Source: Utricularia gibba (taxonomy: Eukaryota > Streptophyta > Magnoliopsida > Lamiales > Lentibulariaceae). Taken from it: 64,000 nucleotides of DNA. A program made the translations under genes and the position numbers. The DNA is taken from contig NEEC01000012.1 in the NCBI GenBank assembly GCA_002189035.1, forward strand, positions 2,976,001 to 3,040,000, given 5' to 3'. The notes beneath the pieces are model-generated. The model made no database searches. It was not told the DNA's origin and saw only the letters and a program-made list of their open reading frames with translations. The first letter of the stretch is position 1. The number at the start of each line of letters is the position of its first letter. Shown one piece after another: positions 28,301-41,810 of the stretch.

Positions 28301-29847
28301 CGGTTCCGGTTTACCAGATTCATGGTGGGCAGACATATAAAGGGGAAGTGTTGAAGCAGAGAATGAAGCTGGCTCCAGGGCTTCCAAAGAACCAGGATGT
28401 ACTGCATGTTCTTGACTGCCTTGAAAAAATGCAAAGATGGCTTTCACATCCAAGCATCCTCTTGATGGGCTACACATCCTTCTTGACTCTGACTCGGGAA
28501 GACTCACCGTATGCTCACAGGAAGTACATGGCCCAGTTGCTGAAGCAGTGCCCTGGAATCATGATACTGGATGAAGGGCACAACCCTCGCAGCACAAAAT
28601 CAAGACTCAGGAAGGCGTTGATGAAGGTTAACACGAGGCTCAGGGTCTTGCTCTCCGGGACTTTGTTTCAGAACAACTTCGGTGAATACTTCAACACCCT
28701 GCTGTTGGCGAGGCCAAACTTTGTCAATGAAGTCTTGAGGGAGCTTGATCCTGAATACGAGAAGCGAAACAAGGACAGGCTGACCCAGTTCTCGCTGGAG
28801 AACCGGGGGAGGAAGCTTCTGATCGATAAGATATCGAAGAAGATCGATTCCAACAAGGCTGGGGAAAGAGCTCAGGCTCTGAAGACGCTCAAGAAGCTGA
28901 CTAGCAAGTTCATCAATGTCTACGAGGGAGGAACTTCTGATGAGCTCCCTGGGCTACAGTGCTATACACTGATGATGAAGCCGACGAGTCTGCAGCAAGA
29001 AATCCTGGCCAAGCTTCAGAATCAAAGGCCTGTATACAAAGGCTTCCCTTTGGAGCTGGAGCTCTTGATCACATTGGGAGCAATCCATCCCTGGTTGATC
29101 AGAACGACACAGTGCTCTGGCGCCTACTTCTCAGATGCTGAGTTGGAGGATCTGGAGCAATTCAAGTTCAACTTGAAGTCGGGATCCAAAGTCAGATTCG
29201 TGATGAACCTCATCCCCAGATGCCTCGCTCAAGACGAGAAAGTCCTCATCTTCTGCCACAACATTGCACCCATAAACATGTTCCTCGAGCTATTCCAGCG
29301 CTTCTATGGATGGCGCAAGGGGCGAGAAGTTCTGGTCCTTCAAGGAGACATAGAGCTCTTTGAAAGAGGCCGAGTGATGGACAAGTTTGAGGAAGCCGGA
29401 GGGCCATCAAAGGTCATGTTGGCCTCCATCACCGCCTGCGCAGAAGGCATCAGCCTGACCGCAGCCTCCCGGGTGATTCTCCTGGACTCCGAGTGGAACC
29501 CGTCCAAGAGCAAGCAAGCCATCGCCAGGGCCTTCCGGCCAGGGCAAAACAAAGTGGTGTACGTTTATCAGCTCCTGGCAACAGGGACTCTGGAGGAGGA
29601 AAAGCATGGTAGAACAACATGGAAGGAGTGGGTCTCCGATATGATATTCAGCGACGAACACGTCGAGGACCCGTCTCATTGGCAGGCACCCAAGATAGAA
29701 GATGAAATGCTCAGGGAGATAGTGGAGGAGGATCGGGCTGCACTCTTCCACCGGATCATGAAGAACGAGAAAGCTTTCAATGTCATCAGAGGAAAAGGTA
29801 TGATGAACGACATCTCAACCCCACAGCATCATGAAAACTCTTCCTAA
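25341..29847 (+). CDS. CLSY1: SNF2 chromatin remodeller CLASSY (CLSY1/2-like), one-base frameshift in exon 2
   Basis: Nuclear SNF2-family protein that recruits RNA polymerase IV for 24-nt siRNA production and RNA-directed DNA methylation. Five exons: 25341-25389, 25620-25872, 26026-27525, 27618-27773, 27856-29847; about 1316 residues after correction (Arabidopsis CLSY1 is about 1256). Exon 1 (49 nt, MKRRLLDHCNHQFDKH) matches the MKRKH..HPF opening of the family and splices in frame to PFEAYWCDSWHPVERLKIGG. The A6 run at 25702-25707 then shifts the frame; one added A restores it and makes the sum divisible by three. The N-terminal CLSY region includes VWVDARIRSIERK and CDCQFFV. A Cys cluster (CEHDF..CRLCG) precedes the helicase. 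The SNF2 core has SHSPGAGKT (motif I, about residue 755), LDEGHNP (motif II), LSGTLFQNN (motif III) and ARAFRPGQ (motif VI). The ATG at 25645 is in the wrong frame for the family N-terminus. Confidence 0.9.
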
Positions 29848-30562
29848 GTAACTGTGCAAGCAGAAGCAGCAACAAACAGTTGAAACACTAATAAACAGCA
29901 TAGTGACTGCTAGTGGCTGATTTGCCTACTGGGGATCTCTTCTTCTTTTTTCTTGGTTTTGCTTACTAACTAATCCTCGGATCTTGTGTTTTAAGAACCA
30001 ACCAAGTCTGAGGAACCATCCACCGCGTACCAACGGTGCAGTTGGAAGCCAACAGAGAGAGCATGGATCACATACCAACGGCTCACATCTCGCAAGAGCT
30101 AATTTTCTGTGCAGGTGTGTAGTAAATTAACCAACTTCATTGTGGATGATGAATCAACCCTGCAATTTGTACATTTGGTGCTTGGCGTAGGTCATTCTGA
30201 TTTGTAACTGAGATGGTGAGACCACCAGATCTAAGCAGGCAAGAAATACGTCTTTGTACTGGAAATAACTCAAGGCAAGAAAGTAGCTCTGACATTCAGG
30301 TCTCAAATTAGCTTAATCAAAATGGAAGATTCTATCATATTCCAACATGGCATACATGAATAAACTGAAGCTGCATAGCACAACCCCAGCGCAATATTCA
30401 TCATTCCTACTGACAAGTATTTCAGGTAGCAATATCGCAAGTTACATTAGCATAGATAAAGGACAAATCTTTCAGAACTTTTCTTTTATCCTGAACTCTA
30501 GCATTAGACGTCAGTGTTGCAACCATGGTGGTTAAATTTTTGGAGATGAAAGGAGGATGCCC
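29848..30562. other. Convergent 3' interval between CLASSY and BPP genes
   Basis: Holds both 3' UTRs. Nothing else can be supported. Confidence 0.4.
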
Positions 30563-33337
30563 TCACCTACCATATAAGTTGGCTGGAGATGGAATGCCCT
30601 TACCACTGGTAACGTCATCATCCACTTCGTGCCCAGCCACACATAGACCATTGTTAAAACTCACCTCAGAACTTGCATTACTACTAGTTGCCAGCGGAGA
30701 ATCTAAGACATTGCCCCCTTTTCTTGATTGTCCCAGTCTTATACTACTATATGCTGATGGAACATGTGGCATTAGCGGTCTTGTGTTTCCTGGAATAGTC
30801 CGCCTTATATCCTGCATAATACAATTCACACGAAAAGGAAAACTTAGGATACATTCCAAATGATTCTGAGATTGGCTGCAGAGAAAGCACTTTGGAAGGA
30901 CTATTAGAGTTTCTGCATTTGCAGCAGAAAGAAAATTTAAACCAATGAAATAACATGCAGAAAAAGAAAATCTCCAGCAAGATGATGAATACTGCATTCA
31001 CTGAAAAATACTAGAAGCTTACCATATGCCTTATGGCCATATCAAGAGACTTCTTTGAGAGCATTCTTCCAAAACCTGTACTGTCTGGAGATGATGACTT
31101 TCCAGATAAGTTACTGTGGGTGAGTGCCTATCTTGCTTTGGCGGTGCTAACTTCCTCATATTTATCATCCTTTCAACCATTCTAGTTCCAGTAAGGACAG
31201 GGCTCACGTTATCATTTGCCTTGGCTTGTAATCGCTTCATGGCAGGAACAGGCACAGAGGTTCCACTGCTATGAATAACACCATTAGGGGGCGACCTCTG
31301 GCTGGAGAACATGATTGCCTTCTTACTCTTCCATTTGAGACTGGTTCAATAGATGAGGATCGAGAACTTGGCACCCTGGTCTACCTCTGTTGGCTGAAGA
31401 TGGCCTGTCAGTCAATGATGTCTTTAGGTTTGGTGGAGCATCAAGAGAAAACCCAGGCATCTCCGATGGTTTCCATGGTCTGGGTCTTACGGCTGGTGAC
31501 TTGGACCGTGCTTGCACTGAATTTTTCACTTGAGAGGGAGGTTGTTCAACTGAACTGGAAGCTGGAAACCTGACACCAGGCGTGCTTGCCGAATTGGACC
31601 CTGCAGCAACAGAGCGAGGGGAGTTGAAGACCTAGGAATAGATTTTGGAGCAGGTATTGAGGATCTTGTTGGAGTTGAGGATCTAATTGGTGTCCTTGAT
31701 GTAGGAGTAGAAGATCTTGGAGGAATATTGGACTTTGAGGAAGACATTGTTGGCCTAGGAGTTGGTGTTACAGATCTTGCGGGTTTTGATATGGTGGTTG
31801 ATGTTGATTTAGATGTACTCAAGGAAGGTCTTGTTATTGCTGGAAAAGCAGGCTTGTTTGACGTTGAAGACAAGGTTGGTCTAGGAATGGAGCTCATGGT
31901 CGCCTGCCCAGTGGGCGTAGCAGGCCTTGACCCAGGACCCCCAGCTGAAGATGGCCTTCGAAGTCCTCCACTTGAAGTATTCAAACCAGGGGATGAGCTA
32001 AGAGTTCTAGATAAAGAATTAATTCTTCCTGCAAGCTGAGGCTGCGGATTGACTAGCTTAGTTGATGCAGTGATTAAAAAAAAATCTATATTCAAGTAAA
32101 CTAACATTCCAAGAATTTATCAATCATTCAACTCAAATGCCACAACCCAAAACCATAAGCATTTACTGGAATCTCAAGTCTGCATGAAAACCATTTTTCA
32201 ACTAGAATATACAGATAAACAAATAAGCACAGTGGGCTTTTAGAAAAACTAAATTTTGTGGACACACCTTGGACCTCTGAGATACCGAATGGGTTTTTGG
32301 AGTCCCCAGATGGCTCATTATAGTTTTCTGTGGTTCTACTTCTAAAGAAGGAAACAAAGGGGTTCCAGGTGGTGTAAGAAGCCTGTAAGCATGCCCATAT
32401 ATCAAAAACACTAGAAAGAAAACATGCAATGCTCTGACAAAACCCAAAAGGAAGCTACAGCCAAGTCAAAAGGACATCCCAGAAGAGACTAAAAATATCA
32501 GGTAATTTCAATTCATGTCCTGTGTCATTTGATATATAAAATCACATATAGCTTAAAACCAACAAATATGAGAAATCACAGATGCACTATGTCCAAACAA
32601 ACATGTTATGCTCCCATGAGAAACCAAGGCTTCAAAGAGGTAGATTATACACCATTTAATTACACCTTGCAAAGATATGCTGCTTCTGATAACACTAGAA
32701 TAACGATAGCTCTATTTCCGCTTTGAAGTAGCTCTAACCATGTTATAACTCAAGCCAAGGAAATGGAAAATATATGTCCTTAATGCACTTACCAATCATA
32801 GTCATTCTTATCATTGTCAGAATTGAAAAAATCTCCAGCTCCAGTCTTCTGGACTGGAGTAAGTGCACCAGCGGCCAGATTGAATATAGGGGAGCTGCCT
32901 GCTTTTGGTCCTAAAACAAGGAAACGCAATCGAATTTGAGGAGTAAGATCACACCAATACATATCCACAGCAGCCAAGATATAAATACTAGTATATAAAA
33001 GAAGAAAATAATCTATGAATGGAAAATATGCCTCCATGGTTTTCGAATTATCACATCAGCTTACTAGCCTGAAATCTATATACAAAAAATAAAGCATCCA
33101 AAGGACACAGAAAATCTTCAAGCGCATCAACACATCGCGAGAAACCCTAACCCAAAGTAAATAGAAAATTATACCAGCTGGAGCATCAAACTCTTCAGGG
33201 TTGTGGAGTAGGAGATTGTTCCGTTCCTTCTCGCATTTCCGCATTTCTCGAAACAAAGCCAAGTCATCATCTTTACTTTCCGTAAATCTGAGACCGCTGA
33301 TTCTCTCCCTCTCCGACACTCTCAAACTCCGATTCAT
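30563..33337 (-). CDS. BASIC PROLINE-RICH PROTEIN (BPP)-type microtubule-associated protein, with four one-base deletions
   Basis: Member of the plant BPP family of basic, Ser/Thr/Pro-rich microtubule-binding proteins. Five exons: 33337-33175, 32910-32793, 32392-32278, 32056-31023, 30811-30563. Exon 1 encodes ESKDDDLALFREMRK and NNLLLHNPEEFDAP; exons 2-3 give DNDKNDYDWLLTPPGTPLFP, the family signature. Exon 4 carries the STP repeats (RSSTPTSRTPIRSSTPTR), then RPWKPSEMPGFSLDAPPNL, ANDNVSPVLTGTRMVERM and KKSLDMAIRHM. Exon 5 is IRRTIPGNTRPLM and SPLATSSNASSEV. Exon 4 changes frame four times, at plus-strand runs GGGG (31618-31621), CCC (31374-31376), GGGGG (31287-31291) and GGG (31118-31120). 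One base added at each restores a single 346-codon exon and a 560-residue protein. Either four sequence errors or a young pseudogene; I favour errors. Confidence 0.82.
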
Positions 33338-34584
33338 CCCAAATATAAAACAACAACCAGAAAACTAAGATAACAAACCCTAATTTACCACCCACAGCCA
33401 ACTCGAAAACCTAGCTTCACATCATCTACAGATGCCGCCAGAGTATTTATCAAAGATCGAGCATGCCGCTGCTGCCTACAGTATTCCCAATAAGAAAGCT
33501 CAAGCCATGGGTCCCCACTTCAAACTATTCAACACCCGTACCTCTCTTCCATCCAAAAAACTGAAAATGGAAAATGTGCAGCGCTAATCCGAGTCTACAT
33601 ACAGAAAAAGTTCTTGAACAAGAGGACTGAAACAGATCTGCGATCACACCTACGCGATCAAGGTCTTTCACCGACTATTCCTTCCCCACTACACCCAATG
33701 GCACCATAACTGAAGCAGAAAATGATGTACGGAGGGAGAAGGGGGGAGATCCAGAGATGTCTTACACGCGATGCCTCTCTCTCTACTCCAAGCTAAGCGG
33801 ATTCCTGATCTCGATATTGAAAATTTAGGGGAATTTTTTAAATTCCGCGAATTCTGCTATTATGCGCCAAACTCTCTGTAATTTGAATTACATAGTTTAA
33901 TTAATTATATATTTGAATGATTTATTTCTAAATAATATATAATTATAATGTAATTTATTAACAGTTCTTTAGCTGCAATCTCATGCCCCATATGTTCGTT
34001 CATGTTAGGAAACGCGAAAAACAAACCCTTGAAAGCCGAAGCCATTTTCATTGAGTGAAAAGGAAACATACCAGGATCTCGGAAATCAGGCGCGGCAAAT
34101 GGAATCGTCTGAGAAGCAGATTTGGAGAATGGAAGCGCGGCCATCTCCATAAGCGCCGGGAGAATTTAGAGCGATCTTCACTTAGTAGAAATCGCCGGTG
34201 ACATCTCCGGGCAACTGGCGATTTGGCTTGAGAACGGAATTCACAACGGCATCCATTGATGAAATAAGATGCTTTTCTCAATCGCCACCGTGCCGGCCGG
34301 AAATCAAATTGCGCTTCGAGGAGTACGTAGGAATCGGGAACGTCAACTCCAAATGGACGCGGAGAATTTTCGAGGGCGATTCTTGTTGAAATCATCCATG
34401 GCCATGCTGCTTTTTACATGAACGCTTTTTGTATGATAATAATTATAAAAATAATACTATTTTTCCATTTCTTGAAAATTGATAATAATGGATTTTTTTT
34501 TCTCTCTTTTTCCCCATTTAGTTTTAACACATCCATACCCGACGTTCCATCCCCACCTGCCCCAAAAAATATCTTTCTCTGAAA
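33338..34584. other. Divergent 5' interval between BPP (-) and ERD15-like (+)
   Basis: Holds both promoters. An AT-rich block lies at about 33830-33960. On the minus strand 34150-34072 looks like a short first exon (ATG, 26 codons, then a GTATGT donor) without a recognisable continuation. A T-rich tract near 34490-34510 precedes the plus-strand leader. Confidence 0.4.
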
Positions 34585-35074
34585 ATGGCCGCGACTTCGT
34601 CTCTGAATCCAAACGCTCCGATCTACGTCCCCTCGGCGTACCTGGCGGTGGACGACTTCTCCGACGAGTGGTGGGAACTCATCCACACCTCTCCATGGTT
34701 CCGTGACTACTGGCTCCGCGAGTGCTTCTACGATTTCCAGGCTATCGATTCACCTTCTCCCCTTTCCCCGGATAGCACCACCGGTAAGCGACTACACACC
34801 AGATCTACACCGATCTGTGTTATTTGAGCCTGGATCTGTAATTGATTCGATTTTTTTCCGGTAATCCGTTTGAATGACCTCGATCTCGATGGATGCAGAT
34901 GTAGCCGGTGTAGATCTCAAAAAAGGTGAGGCGGTAACAGATCTGGCGACATTGGGATGGCTCAAGTGGAAAAAGACGGGGAGAATTGCGACGGACGTCC
35001 CGAGGTACTTTGAGAAGGCGCCGAAGATCGTGAACGTCAAGCCCAGCCCCAGGCCCATCCAGCAGCCTCGCTAG
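34585..35074 (+). CDS. ERD15/CID-like PAM2-motif protein
   Basis: Small cytosolic/nuclear protein of 124 residues, two exons (34585-34783, 34899-35074). The PAM2 motif [15 protein letters not shown] at residues 5-19 binds the MLLE domain of poly(A)-binding protein. It is followed by the ERD15 block [20 protein letters not shown]. The C-terminus ([20 protein letters not shown]) matches the QPR-ending tail of the ERD15-like subgroup. ERD15 is an early dehydration-response gene that dampens ABA responses in Arabidopsis; the role here is inferred. The acidic spacer is shorter than in ERD15 itself (about 160 residues). Confidence 0.85.
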
Positions 35075-36281
35075 AGCCAACGACTCAAAAGTCCTTCCCG
35101 CAAGGCGTTTGCTCGTTTGTTCCCTTGCTTGCACCCTCTTCAATTTCCACCCTGTAAATCTGTACGCAAATCATCCCATGTAATCATGTGTTGTAACCTC
35201 CGTGTGTGCTCCCAGAACCCTCATCCGTGTAGCTTGTAATTTGACCCGCAAAACTTCGTCCTGCTTGTTCTCTTGAAACCGTTCCATATCCGGATTCTTG
35301 AATCGTGACAAAAAAAAAAAAAGAAAAACCACCCAATTTAATAATATTAAAATACTAATAATAATTATTTAAATTAACCTCTTAAATATTCGATCAACTT
35401 GTCTTGAATATCAATTAATCCAACGTGTGATAATTAGAGGATAATTAGGTCTGTTTTTCACACGTGGAGTTGTAGGTGCTGCTCATGTTGGGCCATCACA
35501 TAATCATCATCTTAATAACCTCTTGATGTGAAGTGACGCCGGTGATGCACGTTGGATCTCATGAATGATGCCGTGAATTGAATTTGATCACCGGAAGCCG
35601 ATCACAACACCGGCGGCGAACATTACAGTGTGAAAGAGTTGATCGGAAAGTGAGTGAATTTCCAGGGATTAGTATACAATCAAGTCGTTTTCTTTCTATT
35701 TGATGTCTTTTTCCTGTCCTTTCTTCTCTGCGCCTGCGTTGGGAGGGACCATGTGAGCCAACAGTGGAGGAAGAGAAGGGGGATTGGCCTGGCCCATTGG
35801 GGGAGATGACAGATTGGTTGACAGGGAAACAGTGACTTCCCAATGCAGATTACATGGGCGGGCTCCTCTCCTCATTCTCTTCTTCGCTTGATCATCAGCG
35901 TTGGAAATAAAATGGCAGACCTTTCGTTCCCTAGGCTGCGTAAAAGTCATGGATCCATGCATGGATCGCGCACTGATTCTCAACTAACCTCGTCTGAAAA
36001 GGGACTATCCGTCTGCTCTTCCATGTTTCCAGCTTCGAATGAAAGGGATCTGCTACCTGCTAATCCCCTTGTTTATGGGCATTTAAGATCTCAACTGTGC
36101 AATCTGACCAGAGCCTTGGGTTTGACATGTTTGTGTAGTCGACTTTGTTTAGGTTCGGTGGTCAGTTAGGTAACCTGCTGCGTGAACCACCGCCTTGCTG
36201 GTTCGTCTCTGTCTCCTCTATATATGCACCGGTACTTTCATTCCATTTTTTAATCACAGTACTCTCTGTCTTGGGTCAACA
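35075..36281 (+). other. Intergenic interval with peroxidase promoter
   Basis: ERD15-like 3' UTR (to about 35310), AT-rich spacer (35330-35410), then sequence with no recognisable gene. A TATA box (TATATAT, 36219-36225) lies about 57 bases upstream of the peroxidase ATG, giving a leader of about 30 bases. Confidence 0.5.
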
Positions 36282-38650
<2,369 letters not shown>

Positions 38651-39163
38651 TTAAAAGATTTTCCTGAAGAACTTCATCCCTGGTGTTGGCCGGAAGCACA
38701 ATGCGGACGACCAGGAATCGCAGTCGCCGGCGGGGGTCTTAGATCTTGCTGTCGAGTTGGTGGCCGGCGTGGACGGAAGGGAGTAGGAGTAGGAGGAGGG
38801 CGATGATGAGGACGACCAAGTGGGTGACCCCGTAGCCATTATCTTCTTGATCGGAAGAAGGGAGCTCAAGATCTTGAAGCTCTTCTTGCTCCCTGTTCCC
38901 GATTGGTTCCCGTGACCTCTCAGTTGATAAGACGGCGGTGGCGTCAAGGGCCGCTGGGGGGTTTCACTCAGGGGGTGCTTCGGAGTACCCGGCCGAGTTT
39001 CCCATCGGAACGGCACCGCCCCGCCGCCGCCGCTGCCGTAGTACGCTTGCCGGAAAGATGACTCCGCCGTGGAGAGCGATCGCCTACGAGACGATAACCG
39101 GGAGAACGGTAGGTGGTTGTTGCTCTCTTCCAGAGGAAAATCCAGCCCAGTTTTTGCCCCCAT
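38651..39163 (-). CDS. Uncharacterised plant protein with VPFxWExxPGTPK motif
   Basis: Single-exon frame of 170 residues, basic and rich in Ser and Pro. It has the motif GAVPFRWETRPGTPKHPLSE followed by PLTPPPSYQ, seen in many plant proteins of unknown function (DUF688-like). The C-terminus is Ser-rich and ends in a Cys/Phe/Lys block (ALCFRPTPGMKFFRKIF). No membrane span or catalytic motif is visible. I chose the ATG at 39163 (MGAKTGLDFPLEES); an in-frame ATG at 39202 adds a hydrophobic piece unlike relatives. Function unknown. Confidence 0.7.
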   Translation of the reverse strand: MGAKTGLDFPLEESNNHLPFSRLSSRRRSLSTAESSFRQAYYGSGGGGAVPFRWETRPGTPKHPLSETPQRPLTPPPSYQLRGHGNQSGTGSKKSFKILSSLLPIKKIMATGSPTWSSSSSPSSYSYSLPSTPATNSTARSKTPAGDCDSWSSALCFRPTPGMKFFRKIF

Positions 39164-40387
39164 GAGCGAGTGGTGAAGAACAGACGAGAAAAAAAAATAC
39201 AAGATTCAAAGGAATGGGATTGAGGATGGGAACTGCGCTAATTATCCCATCCCACATCGGATTTCAAATTAAAATACATCGTTATATTTCGTATAAATCA
39301 AGGTTTCATCAAGCAACGTGGGCGGCCCGTGGCGAAGCGTTTGGTGGTGCTGTTGCCATACTGTCGTCAGATCATTTGGAAGCGTAGTGGCGGTTGGGGG
39401 TTGGGGCACAATAAATCTGGTTGCATTTTAATGCATCGGATTCTATTCATTATAAACGAAAGAAAACCCAATTTTGCCATCGGTAGTGGGTCCTTGTGAC
39501 GTTTGGCATCTTCTAGGGCGTGAGTGACTCCGACTCCGTGTGATGCTCTCCGAGTTGTGTGTCGGTGGGGGAATGAATGCATCGCATCACACCCCACGAT
39601 ACAAATAAGACACGCCACGAACGCCATGCGTTATGGCAGCCGGGGACCAAAACAGATTTCCAAGCCCGCATTTAACACCACCCTTTCTCCAAAAAATTAA
39701 TAATAATTTTATTTTTAAAACGTTTATTTTTTTGTCGAAAAGATAAACCATTCCAAAAGAGTCTTTTTGGGCACTCCACATGGGGCCATAAAATTCTATG
39801 CCTCGGCCCCCGGAAACGCATCCACAGCCACCAGTCTCGCTCACGAGCACTAAAAAAAAGGAGGCAGCAAGCTTTTTCACTCATTGATTTACCGCTGCCG
39901 CATGCTCTCGCCTGAAAGAGAAAATGAAGGAAATGGTTAAAAACTAACACAACACCCAGAGCAGCCAGAGGGAATCCCATGGGATGATTCCCTTCTCAGC
40001 CCCACCCCCCAATCACGGGTAAAAGCCCTCCATCAATTCATTCATTATTGTTTTTAAAGTTATGTTTTTACTAGAAATTTTTATAAAATCAGTTTTTTTA
40101 TCAAACATGGTTTGTGTTTTTTAAAAAAACTCGCAAATATGACAATGTTTTGTTTGGAATGGAGGTAAAAAAGTGACTTGTTTTGCTGGGAACGAAGTAA
40201 AAAAAATGAGAGAAAGAAAGAGACATAGAGCCCTTACGTTGTTGTTGCTGCTCTCCTTTTACCTTAGAGGGAACCGGGGTAAAGTCCCCCTTGTTGAACT
40301 CTCCTTGCCGACACAAGACATCAATCATGATGATCCATCCCCTTGAGCTGCTTTGTTGTGCATTATATTCTGCACCCCTCTTACTGC
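39164..40387. other. Divergent intergenic interval
   Basis: Between the start of the uncharacterised minus-strand gene and the start of the WEB-family gene. It contains several T or A runs (39700-39730, 40060-40130). No gene is supported. Confidence 0.4.
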
Positions 40388-41533
40388 ATGTCAGGAACCA
40401 AGAGGAGGATGGTGAGTTCCAAGGCGGAGGTCGACACTTCACCGCCATTCCCGTCCGTCAAGGCGGCGGTCGATCATTTCGGTGGAGGCGGCTCCTGGAT
40501 CCCCCGGCATCTCCGAGCGCCTGCTGATGATGCCCATGTTGGTATTCTTCCTTTGTCTTGTTTTGTGTCTTCTTTCAGCACGGTAGAGAGTTATGGGGTT
40601 GTGGGTGGATGGCAGCCGCAGGAGGAAGATGATAAGATGGAGGAGCAGGCGGTGGAGCTGGGGAAGGAGATAGCGAGGCAGCAGCAGCAAGCTCTGAGCA
40701 TCTACAAGGAGCTGGAGAACGCCAGGTGTTTAGTTGAGTCCCTGAAACTGAGCCTCCGTCTGTCCCGAGGGTTTTCATTGAGCCAAGCGCAGATGAACTT
40801 CCACAGAACTTCACTGCATCTGGCTCAGCTCCGTGCTTATGCTGAAAACAAGCTCAGGTATAAAAATGAAGGCAACACCTCAGGGCCGAAGAATCAGGTG
40901 ATCAATGAAGCCGAGCAGTTCACCAGCTTGCTACAGGCTTCCAGGTACGAGGTTCTCATGGCGATGTCGGAGATTGAGAGAACCAGGAACAGCATAAAAA
41001 TGGCGGAGATGAGGCTGAATGCAGCAAGGAAGATGGAGGAAGCTGCCCAAGCACTGGAAGCAATTGCCCTTATGGAAGAAGACCAGTTGAGTGCATCTCA
41101 AGGAATGACCATTTCATATGAAGAGTACACGCTCCTCGCCCAAAAAGCAAAACAAGCTGAAGGACTGTCAGAGTTCGGGGAAACCATCAACCGACAGAGT
41201 CCTGGGGATGAAGAAAGCATCTCAAACAAATTCAAAACCTGTAGTGTCCACAAGAGCACATCTGTTGCCAACTCCCCGGAGGGTGCCAGCCGGGGATTCA
41301 TTGTACAGGATGACATTAATATGGGAGCAAGTGTGGAAAAAGAATCTACCGGAGGACATGCCACTTTGAGCCAAATGTTGAGTGACAGGAGTGAAGTAAT
41401 TCTGCACCCTAGTAGCGAACCAACAGGGGATGAAAATTTGAAGAAGCAGCACTGCTTTATGCAGAGAAAGAAGTTTGGTTTCTTTCAAATTCCACTGCTC
41501 ACCCGGAAGAAAACTTCTAAAAATGTGAGGTGA
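40388..41533 (+). CDS. WEB-family coiled-coil protein (DUF827)
   Basis: Single-exon gene of 381 residues. It starts with the family motif VDTSPPFPSVKAAVDHFGG. Residues about 85-260 are long Glu/Lys/Leu/Ala heptads (EEQAVELGKEIARQQQQAL, EIERTRNSIKMAEMRLNAA) predicted as coiled coil, followed by ISYEEYTLLAQKAKQAE, typical of WEB1/PMI2/WEL proteins. The tail is Ser-rich with a basic end (LLTRKKTSKN). WEB1 and PMI2 control chloroplast photorelocation movement in the cytosol; this shorter member is of unknown role. A second in-frame Met at 40409 (MVSSKAEVD) is an equally good start. Confidence 0.8.
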   Translation: MSGTKRRMVSSKAEVDTSPPFPSVKAAVDHFGGGGSWIPRHLRAPADDAHVGILPLSCFVSSFSTVESYGVVGGWQPQEEDDKMEEQAVELGKEIARQQQQALSIYKELENARCLVESLKLSLRLSRGFSLSQAQMNFHRTSLHLAQLRAYAENKLRYKNEGNTSGPKNQVINEAEQFTSLLQASRYEVLMAMSEIERTRNSIKMAEMRLNAARKMEEAAQALEAIALMEEDQLSASQGMTISYEEYTLLAQKAKQAEGLSEFGETINRQSPGDEESISNKFKTCSVHKSTSVANSPEGASRGFIVQDDINMGASVEKESTGGHATLSQMLSDRSEVILHPSSEPTGDENLKKQHCFMQRKKFGFFQIPLLTRKKTSKNVR

Positions 41534-41810
41534 ATCCGCTCTCATCCACAATGATGAATGTTATAAGTACATAATTTTGATCCCATGTGACTTTTCAAGT
41601 GCGCACTGGTTCCTCTGCGTTCTATTCAGTCATCTGACGTTTCAGTGACTTCCCAAAAATGAAAAGAAGAGAGCAGCATCAGCAGATGATTGCAATGGTG
41701 ATCTCCCGATTTGTGGGCACAACTGAATATTATTAAAAATACTTCTCTACAATCTATTCGTACACGAACCTACAAAAAAGGTAGCAACATGAACATATCA
41801 TATATAATGA
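41534..41810. other. Convergent 3' interval
   Basis: 277 bases holding both 3' UTRs; nothing else seen. Confidence 0.4.

Noticed and set aside
40542..40578. GT...TTTCAG segment inside the WEB-family gene that looks like an intron
   Set aside because: Only 37 bases, shorter than plant introns, and removing it puts a stop in frame; the read-through frame stays open.
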